DNA of 32,800 nt from positions 1 to 32,800 of the forward strand of contig JAJTEQ010000015.1 in assembly GCA_021298195.1 (NCBI GenBank), written 5' to 3'. The stretch is from Ilumatobacteraceae bacterium. Lineage in GTDB: Bacteria > Actinomycetota > Acidimicrobiia > Acidimicrobiales > Ilumatobacteraceae. Shown piece by piece: positions 1 to 8,123 of this stretch; the first letter of the stretch is position 1; every line of letters starts with the position of its first letter. Position numbers and translations under genes: made by a program. The notes under the pieces are model-generated. The model searched no databases, was not told where the DNA came from, and saw only the letters and a list, made by a program, of their open reading frames with translations.

Positions 1-1
1 G

Positions 2-91
2 AACGGCATCGGCCCCAAGAGCAAGGCTGTCTACGGTGTGGACGGCTTCATTGGTAACGCGCTCGGCGAGAACTTCGACGCCGGCAAGTGA
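2..91 (+). CDS. C-terminal end of an unidentified protein (partial)
   Basis: An open frame enters from the left edge and encodes 29 residues (NGIGPKSKAVYGVDGFIGNA, then LGENFDAGK) before a TGA at 89-91. Codon use matches the neighbours, and a strong hairpin terminator follows 21 bp after the stop, which supports a real gene end. The fragment is too short to assign a family. It converges on a liv transporter operon, so a substrate-binding protein is possible, but nothing in these residues shows it. Confidence 0.6.
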   Translation, partial: NGIGPKSKAVYGVDGFIGNALGENFDAGK

Positions 92-112
92 TCCTGTAGT
101 TCCTCGGAACTG

Positions 113-147
113 GAAGGGCCCCCGGGAAACCGGGGGCCCTTCTCTTT
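113..147 (+). terminator. Strong hairpin terminator
   Basis: A perfect 13-bp stem (113-125 paired with 130-142) encloses a GAAA tetraloop and is followed by the pyrimidine-rich TCTTT. It ends the plus-strand gene that stops at 91. The stem can also form in the opposite direction and may stop transcripts from the convergent liv operon ending at 197, but the T-rich tail is only on the plus strand. The rest of 92-196 holds nothing else I can recognise. Confidence 0.85.
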
Positions 148-196
148 GTCCGATTTCGTGATCGATGCCGATTCCTCGTCATCCGCGCCGAGCTCT

Positions 197-937
197 TCAG
201 CCCCCGGTGGCTTTGACCAGGGTGCCGAGATACAACTCGATGACGTTGGGATCGGCCAGCAAATCGCGCCCGCTTCCCGTGTACGCGTTGCGACCCTGAT
301 CGAGCACGTACCCGCGATTCACGACTTGAAGGCAACGACGCGCGTTCTGCTCCACCATCAAGATCGCCACCCCGCTCTTGTTGATGGTTCGGCACTGCAC
401 GAACACCTCGTCCTGCAGCGCGGGGGACAGACCGGCCGATGGCTCGTCGAGAAGGAGGATCTTGGGTTCGAGCATCAAGGCACGACCCATCGCCACCATC
501 TGACGCTCGCCACCTGACAAGGCCGACGCCCGCTGATTGGCCCGATCGGCCAACTTCGGAAACATCGACGAGACGTACTCGAAGCGATCCTTGAACACCG
601 AGGGCTTCAAGAAGCAGCCCATCTCCAGATTCTCACGCACTGTGAGGCTGGGGAAGACGTTCTTGGTCTGCGGCACGTAGCCCACGCCCATCGGCACCAA
701 CTCGTGTGCCTGCCGCCCGGTGATGTTCTCACCGTTCAGGGTGATGGTGCCCGAGCGCACCTTGCAGAGGCCGAGGACGGCCTTCAGGAAGGTGGATTTA
801 CCGGCTCCGTTGGGGCCGATGATGCCGACGAACTCCCCCGCCCGCACCTCGAGATCGCATCCGTTCAGGATGTTGACCTCGGGGATGTATCCGGCCACCA
901 GGGAACGTGCGTCGAGAACCGCTTCGGATGTGGTCAT
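197..937 (-). CDS. livF: Branched-chain amino acid ABC transporter ATP-binding protein LivF
   Basis: Cytoplasmic ATPase subunit (246 aa, normal length) of a high-affinity branched-chain amino acid or amide uptake system. It has a Walker A motif (GPNGAGKS), the ABC signature LSGGERQ, Walker B (ILLLDEPSAG) and the switch region VEQNAR typical of LivF rather than LivG. It is the last gene of the minus-strand livH-livM-livG-livF operon. Its ATG overlaps the livG stop codon (ATGA, 934-937), which indicates translational coupling. The substrate cannot be read from the ATPase. Related systems import urea, short amides or aromatic acids, so branched-chain amino acid is a family-level label. Confidence 0.93.
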   Translation of the reverse strand: MTTSEAVLDARSLVAGYIPEVNILNGCDLEVRAGEFVGIIGPNGAGKSTFLKAVLGLCKVRSGTITLNGENITGRQAHELVPMGVGYVPQTKNVFPSLTVRENLEMGCFLKPSVFKDRFEYVSSMFPKLADRANQRASALSGGERQMVAMGRALMLEPKILLLDEPSAGLSPALQDEVFVQCRTINKSGVAILMVEQNARRCLQVVNRGYVLDQGRNAYTGSGRDLLADPNVIELYLGTLVKATGG

Positions 938-1806
938 TCGTCCTCCAGGAGGGACTGGCCCTGATGGGCTCCGAGGTACGCGTCGATGACCGCCGGATTC
1001 TTCGAGATGTCGTCGGGCGTCCCCTCGGCGATGATGCGACCCTCCGCCATGACCACTACCCAGTCGCTGATGTCGTGGACCATGTCCATGTCATGCTCGA
1101 CGAACAGGACGGTCATTCCCTGATCGCGCAGATCGCGGATGTGTGCATTCAAACTCTGCTTCAGCGCCGGGTTCACGCCGGCCATCGGCTCGTCGAGCAT
1201 GACGAGCGTCGGGTTGGTCATCAGGGCCCGCGCCATCTCCAGGAGTTTTCTCTGTCCTCCTGACAACGAGCCCGCGTATTCATCGCGCATGTGGGCCAGA
1301 TTGAAGCGCGCCAAAAGTGACTCGGCGCGTTCGGTGATATCGGCTTCCTGCGCACGCCAACGCGCCCCGAACAAGCCGTTCCACCACTTCTCCCCGACCT
1401 GTCCGGTCGCCCCGAGACGCATGTTCTCGATGACCGACAGCTTGGTGAGGCTCTTGGTCAACTGGAACGTGCGAACCATGCCCATCGCGGCCGTGCGATG
1501 TGATTGCACCTTCTCCATCGAACGACCGTCGAAGTTCCACGTCCCGGTGTTCGGTGTGTCGAACGACGTCATGAGGTTGAAGAAAGTGGTCTTTCCCGCA
1601 CCGTTTGGTCCTATCAAGGCCGTGATCGACCCGCGTTGAACCTCGAGGTGCGCCACATCGACGGCCACGATTCCTCCGAACTCACGACGAACGGAATCGG
1701 CGACAAGGATGGGATCGGGCTTGACCGATCCAGGCACCCGTTCGCAGGTGTCGAGAGCCGCACGGGCGCGCGAGGCGTGTTCGCTGTAGGTGCGCTCAGC
1801 GTCCAT
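934..1806 (-). CDS. livG: Branched-chain amino acid ABC transporter ATP-binding protein LivG
   Basis: Second ATPase of the liv transporter (290 aa). It shows Walker A (GPNGAGKT), the signature LSGGQRK, Walker B (LVMLDEPMAGVNP) and the LivG-type switch FVEHDMDMV, with a C-terminal segment ending in a YLG motif. The protein is about 30 residues longer at its N-terminus than a usual LivG; the ATPase fold begins near residue 31 (ILVADSV). The ATG at 1806 was chosen because it overlaps the end of livM by 11 bp, which fits coupled translation. A GTG further in would give a conventional length and cannot be excluded. It partners with LivF beneath the LivH/LivM permeases. Confidence 0.92.
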   Translation of the reverse strand: MDAERTYSEHASRARAALDTCERVPGSVKPDPILVADSVRREFGGIVAVDVAHLEVQRGSITALIGPNGAGKTTFFNLMTSFDTPNTGTWNFDGRSMEKVQSHRTAAMGMVRTFQLTKSLTKLSVIENMRLGATGQVGEKWWNGLFGARWRAQEADITERAESLLARFNLAHMRDEYAGSLSGGQRKLLEMARALMTNPTLVMLDEPMAGVNPALKQSLNAHIRDLRDQGMTVLFVEHDMDMVHDISDWVVVMAEGRIIAEGTPDDISKNPAVIDAYLGAHQGQSLLEDE

Positions 1807-2806
1807 CGAAAGCCATCTCCTTGCGATTGCCGACCAGGCCCTGCGGACGGAACACCATCAACAGGATGAGCGCGAGTCCGATCAACATGTAGTTCAGCTG
1901 TCCCACCTGGGTGGACTGCAGGATGGTGAAGTTGCCCACCTTGATGGGATCCTCGGCGATCTGACGCATGAAGTTGTCGATAAAGGTGAACAATCCCCAG
2001 AACAACATGGGACCGATGATCGATCCGGTCACCTTGGCCACCCCACCGAGCACGAGAGCGGTCAGGATGTAGAACGTGACGTCGCGGCTGTAGTTGTCGG
2101 GCTGAACGCTTCCGCGGTCTAGCGCGAAGATCATTCCCGAGAACGTTCCGATGACACCTCCGAGAATGAGCGACTGCATCTTGTAGGAGTAAACGTTCTT
2201 GCCCAAGCTGCGCACCGCGTCCTCGTCCTCACGGATGGCCTTGAGTACTCGGCCCCACGGGCTCTTCATGAGCTGATACACGAGGAAGCCGAATAGGGCA
2301 ACCACGAGCCAACCGATGACGAGGGTCCAGAGTTCGCGTCCGGTGAACGTGAAGGGCCAGAAGCCGTACTCGGCCGACTGCTGGATCCCGATGTCCGTGC
2401 CGATCTCGCGAAACGGTTCGGAGAAGTTGTTGATTCCGTCGCTACCGCCGAAATACGTCTTGAACTTCACCGACCGGACGATCAGACGGATAATCTCCGC
2501 CGCGGCGATGGTCACGATGGCGAGATAGTCGGCGCGCAAGCGCAACGTGGGGATGCCCATCAGAAGGCCGAGCAGGACCGAGAAGAGAACTCCGAGCGGG
2601 ATGCCCCACCACATCGGTATGTCGAAGTAGTGAGCGGTCATTCCCAAGCCGTAAGCACCGCAGGCCATGAAGCCGGCCTGCCCGAAGTTCAACAAGCCGG
2701 TGTAGCCGTACTGCACGTTCATGCCGATGGCGGCCACAGCGAAGTAGACCGCATTGACTCCGACCATACCTTTCAGGCTGTTCTCGATAATGAGGGTCCA
2801 GTCCAT
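1796..2806 (-). CDS. livM: Branched-chain amino acid ABC transporter permease LivM
   Basis: Integral membrane permease (336 aa) that pairs with LivH to form the channel of the transporter. It has many hydrophobic segments and the family hallmarks GYTGLLNFGQAGFMACGAYG near residues 35-54 and the EAA-like cytoplasmic loop SPWGRVLKAIREDEDAVRSL that contacts the ATPase, then GVAKVTGSIIGPM and a FRPQGLVG end typical of the family. Its ATG at 2806 directly abuts the livH stop at 2807, so it sits in the same transcript with no spacer. It overlaps livG by 11 bp. Confidence 0.92.
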   Translation of the reverse strand: MDWTLIIENSLKGMVGVNAVYFAVAAIGMNVQYGYTGLLNFGQAGFMACGAYGLGMTAHYFDIPMWWGIPLGVLFSVLLGLLMGIPTLRLRADYLAIVTIAAAEIIRLIVRSVKFKTYFGGSDGINNFSEPFREIGTDIGIQQSAEYGFWPFTFTGRELWTLVIGWLVVALFGFLVYQLMKSPWGRVLKAIREDEDAVRSLGKNVYSYKMQSLILGGVIGTFSGMIFALDRGSVQPDNYSRDVTFYILTALVLGGVAKVTGSIIGPMLFWGLFTFIDNFMRQIAEDPIKVGNFTILQSTQVGQLNYMLIGLALILLMVFRPQGLVGNRKEMAFDGR

Positions 2807-4171
2807 CTAGCCCACCCTTTGTGCCTTGCCGAGGATTCCCTGCGGACGGAAGAGGAGAACCAGAATCAGAACCACCAAAGCCGGAGTGGCCTTGAGTTCA
2901 GTGGGCACCACCAAGCTGGCGACTTCCACCATGATGCCCACCACGAAACCACCCACCAGAGCGCCGAAAGCCGATCCGAGACCACCGAGAGTGATTCCGG
3001 CGAACATCAGAAACAACAGACGGCTTCCCATATCAAAACTTGCCTGTTCGTCGAGACCACGGAAGACTCCACCGATCGCGGCCAGTGCACCACCGAGGAT
3101 CCAGACCAAACGGATGACGCGCTCCGAATCGATCCCGGTTGCGGAGGCCAGATCGGGGTTGTCGGACACCGCCCGGGTGGCTTTACCCAGCCGCGTGTAG
3201 CGCAACGCGAGAGCAACCGTAACGAGAATCAACAACGAGAGAATCGAGACCACCGTGTCGCGTGGCGTGATGCTGACCGGACCGATGTCCCATGCTCGCT
3301 GCAAGGTGAATTCGCGATACGGGCGGGTACGACCACCGAATCGGGACAAGAAGAAGTTTCGCAAAAGAATAGAAAGACCCACCGTCAACACCATCTGAGT
3401 GACCAATCCGATTCCTCGACGTCGCAGTTTCGAGAAGATTCCGGCGTTCAGGGCCCACCCGAAAAACCCACCGAACGCCACTCCGATCGGTGCGGCCCAC
3501 AGGATGTGGAATGTTCCCTGTTCGGACACTCCTGGCAGGAAGGCCAAGAAGCCGAGGAAGCTGAGGCCGGTGATATTGAAGACGAACGTGGCCAGACCGC
3601 CGAAGGTGACGATCTCGCCATGGGCGAAGTTGGTCAACCCCGTAGTGCCGAAGATCAGAGACAAGCCGACCGCACACATGGCCAACACCAAACCGAGGCG
3701 AATGCCGTCCAGGATCCGTTGTGACAGGCGCTCCACGAAGGTCTGCGACTCGCTCTGAGACTCCCCAGTGAAAAAGTTGATGATCTTGGTGGTGGTGACG
3801 AAACTGTCCTTGGACACGGTCTGAACCGGTGAGGACTTGGCGTCGAGGGATTGTCCGTCGGGCAGGGTCGACTCGTCCAGCGTGATGGTGTAGTCGGCCT
3901 TGTCCGGAACCGGAATGACGACCACGCCGGATTCGTCGGTCTCACCTGCCCCGACCTCGACTCCGTTGGCGTCGGTGACCGAAATGGAGACTCCGGCGAC
4001 GGGCTGGTTGTCGGTCTTGCCCGACGCGTCACGCGACTGTTCCTTCACCTGAATTCGAAGGGCGTAATCGGCCGCGTGAGCCGTGTTGGTCATCGACGCG
4101 AAGAACGAACCGAGCACCGACAGGAACATCAGGGTCAGGATTCGGCGGGCTCTCCGTCTCTGTGGTGGCAC
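2807..4171 (-). CDS. livH: LivH permease with N-terminal signal peptide and Ig-like domain
   Basis: The first gene of the liv operon (454 aa) is about 150 residues longer than ordinary LivH (about 290-305 aa). Residues 1-33 look like a signal peptide: an arginine-rich start (RRRARR), a hydrophobic core and an AHA|AD cleavage site. Residues 35-115 resemble a carboxypeptidase-regulatory or CNA-B type beta-sandwich (VAGVSISVTDANG, DESGVVVIPVPDKADYTITL). From about residue 146 the LivH permease follows, with TTGLTNFAHGEIVTFGG and the C-terminal LFRPQGILG. The reading frame is continuous, so the fusion is in the sequence and not an artefact of a missed stop. The start is GTG at 4171, with GGGGAG about 8 nt upstream. 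The extra domain would face outwards and may assist substrate delivery; that role is inferred. Confidence 0.88.
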   Translation of the reverse strand: MPPQRRRARRILTLMFLSVLGSFFASMTNTAHAADYALRIQVKEQSRDASGKTDNQPVAGVSISVTDANGVEVGAGETDESGVVVIPVPDKADYTITLDESTLPDGQSLDAKSSPVQTVSKDSFVTTTKIINFFTGESQSESQTFVERLSQRILDGIRLGLVLAMCAVGLSLIFGTTGLTNFAHGEIVTFGGLATFVFNITGLSFLGFLAFLPGVSEQGTFHILWAAPIGVAFGGFFGWALNAGIFSKLRRRGIGLVTQMVLTVGLSILLRNFFLSRFGGRTRPYREFTLQRAWDIGPVSITPRDTVVSILSLLILVTVALALRYTRLGKATRAVSDNPDLASATGIDSERVIRLVWILGGALAAIGGVFRGLDEQASFDMGSRLLFLMFAGITLGGLGSAFGALVGGFVVGIMVEVASLVVPTELKATPALVVLILVLLFRPQGILGKAQRVG

Positions 4172-4180
4172 CAGTTCACT

Positions 4181-4200
4181 CCCCGCCGTGCTGTGCGGGG
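4181..4200 (-). promoter_or_regulatory. Leader hairpin covering the livH ribosome binding site
   Basis: Inverted repeat CCCCGC (4181-4186) and GCGGGG (4195-4200) with an 8-base loop. Read on the minus strand, the 3' arm contains the GGGG of the livH Shine-Dalgarno sequence GGGGAG, just upstream of the GTG at 4171. Folding would hide the ribosome binding site. A possible minus-strand -10 (TAGCAT, 4223-4228) would put the transcript start near 4216, so the hairpin lies inside the leader. Regulatory use is inferred; short GC-rich repeats also occur by chance in this DNA. Confidence 0.35.
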
Positions 4201-4239
4201 TACCACCCCCGACGTCCCCGAGATGCTAGTCCTAGTCCA

Positions 4240-5154
4240 ATGGTCGGCGACAGTTCCTCGTCCCCGCGATCCCCGTGGGCACCGGTGCTCGCCGTGTTGG
4301 GGGCCGCGACCCTCTTTGGCACCACGGGTACCGCGCTCGCTCAGGGTCCCGCGTCGACCGATCCCTGGGCGGCGGCTTCCTTGCGCCTGTGCCTCGGCGG
4401 TGTCGTGTTGGCCCTCGTGGCGCGTCGGCACTTGGGCGGTCTCGCCCGGCACCGCGGGTGGGCCATGATCGGAGCAATCGGGGTCGCGGGCTACCAGACG
4501 TTGTTCTTCGCCGCCACCGACCGCACCGGAGTCGCGGTGGCGGCGTTGGCGACCATCGGAACGAGTCCGCTGGCGTCGCGGGCGATCGGTCGACTCCGTG
4601 GACGGCCCGCCCCCGCGCCGATCTGGTGGCTGGCCGCCGGAGTCCTCGGGGTCGGACTGACTCTGCAATTCGTGGCCGGCGAGGGCACGTCGGTGACGGA
4701 GCGATCCATCGATCCGTCGGGAGTCCTGTTCGCGGTGGTGGCCGGCGTGATGTACGCCGTGTACGCCGAATCCGGGGCGGTCCTGATCGAGCGAGGCGTT
4801 CAGTCGACGGCGTCGATGGCGACGATCTTCGTGGGAGGAGCGATTCTCACGTCGCCCATCCTCGCGTTCGCCGACCTCGATTGGTTCTTCACCCCCCGGG
4901 GCGCATCCATGATCGCGTATCAGGGAATCATCACACTGACGCTCGCCTACGTGGCTTTCGGATGGGGTCTGCGGACCTTGGCTCCTTCGGTCGTCGTGAT
5001 GCTGACCGTCCTCGAACCCGCGATGGCTTCGGTGCTCGCGGTGGTCGTTCTGGACGAGTCGTTGTCCGTACGGTCGTGGATCGGGGCGGCCCTGATCTTC
5101 GCCGGATTACCGATAGCGGGCGTGGCCGCCACCCGATCTACGGTCGAAACATGA
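4240..5154 (+). CDS. EamA/DMT-family transporter
   Basis: Membrane protein of 304 aa with the two-fold EamA (drug/metabolite transporter) layout: about ten hydrophobic segments in two repeats. The first starts at LAVLGAATLFGTTGTALA, the second at GVLFAVVAGVMYAVYAE, and the C-terminal LEPAMASVLAVVVLDESL is the characteristic EamA end motif. The substrate is unknown; relatives export amino acids, purines or other metabolites. The ATG at 4240 was chosen because the upstream in-frame start at 4162 would add a Pro/Arg-rich stretch and run into the divergent livH start. Its last codons overlap the next gene by 4 bp (ATGA, 5151-5154), so the two are co-translated. Confidence 0.85.
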   Translation: MVGDSSSSPRSPWAPVLAVLGAATLFGTTGTALAQGPASTDPWAAASLRLCLGGVVLALVARRHLGGLARHRGWAMIGAIGVAGYQTLFFAATDRTGVAVAALATIGTSPLASRAIGRLRGRPAPAPIWWLAAGVLGVGLTLQFVAGEGTSVTERSIDPSGVLFAVVAGVMYAVYAESGAVLIERGVQSTASMATIFVGGAILTSPILAFADLDWFFTPRGASMIAYQGIITLTLAYVAFGWGLRTLAPSVVVMLTVLEPAMASVLAVVVLDESLSVRSWIGAALIFAGLPIAGVAATRSTVET

Positions 5155-6092
5155 ACACACCGGCACCCATTCGCAACCGAGTGACGGAACTCCTCGGGGT
5201 CGACTACCCGATCGTCCAGGCGCCCATGGGCTGGATCGCACGATCCCAACTGGCGAGCGCGGTCAGCAACGCCGGAGGACTCGGAATCATCGAGACCTCT
5301 TCGGGCGAACTGGACGCGGTGCGACACGAGATCGGTCGTATGCGCAAGCTCACCGACAAGCCCTTCGGAGTCAACGTCGCGCAGATGTTCGTGCGCGATC
5401 CATCCATCGTCGATTTCGTGGTCGAACAGGGCGTTCGATTCGTCACCACCTCGGCGGGAGATCCGCGCCAGTACACCGCGACGCTCAAAGCCGCCGGTTT
5501 GACGGTCTTCCACGTCGTTCCGACGTTATCGGCCGCGCTCAAAGCCGTCGACGCCGGTGTCGACGGCCTGGTCGTGGAAGGAGGAGAAGGAGGCGGGTTC
5601 AAGAATCCTCGCGACGTCTCGACCATGGTGCTCCTGCCGCTCGTGTGCTCGAAAGTCGACGTGCCCGTCATCGCCGCCGGAGGCATCTGTGACGGCGTGA
5701 CCATGGCCGCGGCCTTCGCACTCGGAGCCGAAGGAGTGCAAATGGGAACACGAATGGTGTCGGCCGCCGAATCTCCGGTGCACGCGAACTGGAAGGAACG
5801 GATCGTGACCGGAGCCGAAACCGACACGGTCTTCTTGAATCGACTGTCCCGACCCGGCTTGCGGGCGCTACGAACGGAACGGACCACGCGATTGGAGAAA
5901 GAGGAGAACGTCTCGCTCTCGGAAATGAGTCGTGTCCAGGACTTGTACTTCGGTGGCGACATGGAGTCCTCGATCGCCCTCACCGGACAGGTCATGGGCC
6001 GTATCGAGGCCGTTCGTCCCGTCGCCGACATCATCGCCGACACGGTTCGTGTCTATCGCGAGACGATCGCGCGCCTCTCTGCGTCGAACTGA
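5151..6092 (+). CDS. Nitronate monooxygenase-family FMN oxidoreductase (NPD/2-nitropropane dioxygenase)
   Basis: TIM-barrel flavoprotein of 313 aa. Family marks are the N-terminal PIVQAPMGWIA, SNAGGLGIIE, KPFGVNVAQ, the phosphate-binding VEGGEGGGF, PVIAAGGICDG and ALGAEGVQMGTRM, which places it in the nitronate monooxygenase / FabK-like class. Such enzymes oxidise alkyl nitronates or reduce enoyl thioesters; the substrate here is unknown. The ATG overlaps the transporter stop. The 3' end overlaps the convergent ctaA by 40 bp (6053-6092), so both genes share their final bases on opposite strands. Confidence 0.85.
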   Translation: MNTPAPIRNRVTELLGVDYPIVQAPMGWIARSQLASAVSNAGGLGIIETSSGELDAVRHEIGRMRKLTDKPFGVNVAQMFVRDPSIVDFVVEQGVRFVTTSAGDPRQYTATLKAAGLTVFHVVPTLSAALKAVDAGVDGLVVEGGEGGGFKNPRDVSTMVLLPLVCSKVDVPVIAAGGICDGVTMAAAFALGAEGVQMGTRMVSAAESPVHANWKERIVTGAETDTVFLNRLSRPGLRALRTERTTRLEKEENVSLSEMSRVQDLYFGGDMESSIALTGQVMGRIEAVRPVADIIADTVRVYRETIARLSASN

Positions 6093-6955
6093 CGTTCCAG
6101 CGGTCCGACCGAGTACCACAGGTTGACCACGGCCATGAAAAAAGCCGTGGCGAGTGCGATGTGCACCGCCACCAACGCCGCGGGAATGTCGTTGAAATAC
6201 TGGACGTATCCGACCGTGGCCTGTATCACGCCGAGAACGAGTACGACCTCGATCGCGGTGTGCAGGGACCCGAAAGGCCTCCGCCTGATCCTCGTCAACA
6301 ACCACACGATGCACGACAGAGTGATGATCACGCTGATCCCGTGCAGGCGAGCAGCGGTCGTGATGGCAATGTCCAAACGCGGAGCGTTCTCGTCGCCGGC
6401 GTGAGGCCCCGCTCCGGTCACCACGGTTCCCGTGACCACCGCGACCGACGCCAGAACGGCGACGGTCCGCACCAGTCGAGTGTCGCCGGACGGGAGAGCG
6501 AGACGGTCGACGTCGCCTCCCGCCCGCCTCACGAGGATCCAGCCCGTACCGACCAGGAACATCGACAACAAGAAGTGTCCCTGGTTCGCCACCGGATTGA
6601 GATCGGTCAGAACCACGACGCCGCCGAGCACGATCTGGCCGATCACGCCGATCACGAGCAACCAGGCCAGACGTTCGAGATCGCGACGTCGTACCTCGAG
6701 AAACCGCGCCGCCAGAACCGCCGCCATCACCAGAACGGTCACGAGACCGGTGAACAGACGATTGAGTTGCTCCACGGCTCCGTGGAACGACGACACGTCG
6801 ATGAATCGCTCCTCGTTGCAGCGAGGCCAGTCCGAACATCCGAGTCCACTGCCAGTCAGGCGAACTGCGGCTCCCGTGATGACGATGACGACCAACGAAA
6901 CCAAGGCGGCGCGAGTGATCCAGGCATACCGAGCCGGAGACAACCGCCGAGACAT
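6053..6955 (-). CDS. ctaA: Heme A synthase (COX15/CtaA family)
   Basis: Membrane protein of 300 aa with eight hydrophobic segments that converts heme O to heme A for cytochrome aa3 oxidase. It shows VRLTGSGLGCSDWPRC with the conserved cysteine pair (C40, C46), the HGAVEQLNR segment (H58, E62), H127 in NQGHFLLSM, and two later histidines H205 (ARLHGIS) and H265 (AVHIALA), positions expected to hold the hemes. In the ExxHR position of Bacillus CtaA it has Asn65-Arg66, a variation I believe is common in actinobacterial members. No ctaB or oxidase subunit is adjacent. A leaderless promoter (TAGCCT, 6962-6967) sits 6 nt before the ATG. Confidence 0.92.
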   Translation of the reverse strand: MSRRLSPARYAWITRAALVSLVVIVITGAAVRLTGSGLGCSDWPRCNEERFIDVSSFHGAVEQLNRLFTGLVTVLVMAAVLAARFLEVRRRDLERLAWLLVIGVIGQIVLGGVVVLTDLNPVANQGHFLLSMFLVGTGWILVRRAGGDVDRLALPSGDTRLVRTVAVLASVAVVTGTVVTGAGPHAGDENAPRLDIAITTAARLHGISVIITLSCIVWLLTRIRRRPFGSLHTAIEVVLVLGVIQATVGYVQYFNDIPAALVAVHIALATAFFMAVVNLWYSVGPLERQFDAERRAIVSR

Positions 6956-6961
6956 GACGAC

Positions 6962-6967
6962 AGGCTA
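6962..6967 (-). promoter_or_regulatory. Leaderless -10 element of ctaA
   Basis: On the minus strand TAGCCT is followed by 6 nt (GTCGTC) and then the ctaA ATG at 6955. This spacing puts the transcription start on or next to the A of the ATG. The same layout recurs at several other genes in this window. Confidence 0.6.
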
Positions 6968-7001
6968 GGCGACCTTGTCCGGACGACCGACGGCGGCGGA
7001 C

Positions 7002-7007
7002 TACGGT
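7002..7007 (+). promoter_or_regulatory. Leaderless -10 element of the CrtC/AttH-like gene
   Basis: TACGGT lies 6 nt (CACATC) before the ATG at 7014, matching the leaderless pattern seen at other starts in the window. It also decides between this ATG and an in-frame TTG at 6975, which would lie upstream of the promoter. Confidence 0.6.
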
Positions 7008-7013
7008 CACATC

Positions 7014-8111
7014 ATGCTGTCATCCTTCGACGATTATCCGATCCATTCGGGTTCCGTACCGGTCAACGAGACCGCCACCAGTGACATCAACCATTACGAC
7101 CGGTACTTCTTCAACGGATACACGACCGATGCGTCGCTGTACTTCGGCGTCGCCATGGGTTTGTATCCCAACCGACACGTGGTCGACGCTTCGTTTTCGG
7201 TGGTCGTGAACGGCGCGGAGCAGATCTCGGTGCACGCATCCGCCCGCGCTCCCCTGGACCGCGCCGATGCGAACACGGTCGGTCCCATTCGTCTCGAGAT
7301 CCTCGAGCCGATGAAGCGGCATCGTTTGGTGGTCGAGTCCGCCGAACACGGACTACGCGCCGACTTGGTGTTCGTCGCCCGGAGCGAACCGGTTCAGGAG
7401 CCGCACTTCCTGGTCAAGGCGGGACAGCGGAGCGTTTTCGATTACACCCGTCTCACGCAGTTCGGCCACTGGAGCGGTTGGATCGAGATCGACGGAGTTC
7501 GTCGGGAAGTGCGGTCGGACACCACCCCCGGCTCCCGCGATCGCTCATGGGGCACCCGACCCGTCGGACCGTCAGCCGACACGGGTGCGCCCGTCGGAAA
7601 CCGCCAGTTCTACTGGTTGTGGGCTCCGGTGAATTTCCCCGGTTTCGCCACTCACTTCGACGTCAACGAACACGCCGACGGTGGTCGCTGGCATCAGACC
7701 GGGTTCTTCCTGAGTGACGGCGCGTCGCCCGCCGACGAGTATCCGGACGTCTCCTATTCGGTTTCGTGGCGACCCGGGACCCGGTGGGCGGGGTCCTTTT
7801 CCATCGAACTGGCGGGCGCCGGATTGCCCACCCGGATCATCGATCTCGAACCGCTCTACGAGTTTCAGATGATCGGACTCGGCTACGGCCACCCGGAATG
7901 GGGTCACGGATTCTGGAAAGGCGAGTTGGCGGTCGGCGGAGAACGCTGGGCACTCCCCGTCGACACCCCCTGCGATCCGCGACACCTGCACGTTCAGGCC
8001 ATCTGTCGAGCCACCTGTGACGGCGTCGAGGGAATCGGCATTCTCGAACAACTCGTCGTGGGCCCCCACGCACCCAGTGGCTTCGAACAACTGCTCGACC
8101 CGGCGCGTTGA
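7014..8111 (+). CDS. CrtC/AttH-like two-domain beta-barrel protein of unknown function
   Basis: Soluble protein of 365 aa without a signal peptide or membrane segment. The central RDRSWGTRP, followed by FYWLWAPVNFPGF and HFDVNEHADG, is the pattern of hydroxyneurosporene synthase (CrtC)/AttH-like double-lipocalin proteins that are abundant in mycobacteria and other actinobacteria and are mostly uncharacterised. The conserved Ser-Trp-Gly-x-Arg segment lies between the two predicted barrels. A hydratase or lipid-binding role is possible, but the sequence alone does not show one. It is transcribed alone, divergently from ctaA and convergently with the SDR gene (12-bp gap). The family assignment comes from motif memory. 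Confidence 0.6.
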   Translation: MLSSFDDYPIHSGSVPVNETATSDINHYDRYFFNGYTTDASLYFGVAMGLYPNRHVVDASFSVVVNGAEQISVHASARAPLDRADANTVGPIRLEILEPMKRHRLVVESAEHGLRADLVFVARSEPVQEPHFLVKAGQRSVFDYTRLTQFGHWSGWIEIDGVRREVRSDTTPGSRDRSWGTRPVGPSADTGAPVGNRQFYWLWAPVNFPGFATHFDVNEHADGGRWHQTGFFLSDGASPADEYPDVSYSVSWRPGTRWAGSFSIELAGAGLPTRIIDLEPLYEFQMIGLGYGHPEWGHGFWKGELAVGGERWALPVDTPCDPRHLHVQAICRATCDGVEGIGILEQLVVGPHAPSGFEQLLDPAR

Positions 8112-8123
8112 CCCCCGTCAGAA

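Noticed and set aside
2-91. Reading the first fragment as the LivK substrate-binding protein
   Set aside because: Only 29 residues are visible and none is diagnostic; the neighbouring liv operon alone is not enough.
4275-5150. Long upstream extension of the nitronate monooxygenase frame through the transporter gene
   Set aside because: The extension is arginine-rich shadow sequence; the real ATG at 5151 overlaps the transporter stop and begins the conserved fold.
6053-6955. Asn65 in place of the ExxHR histidine as a sign of a dead heme A synthase
   Set aside because: The other heme-site histidines and the cysteine pair are present, and Asn at this place seems normal for actinobacterial members.
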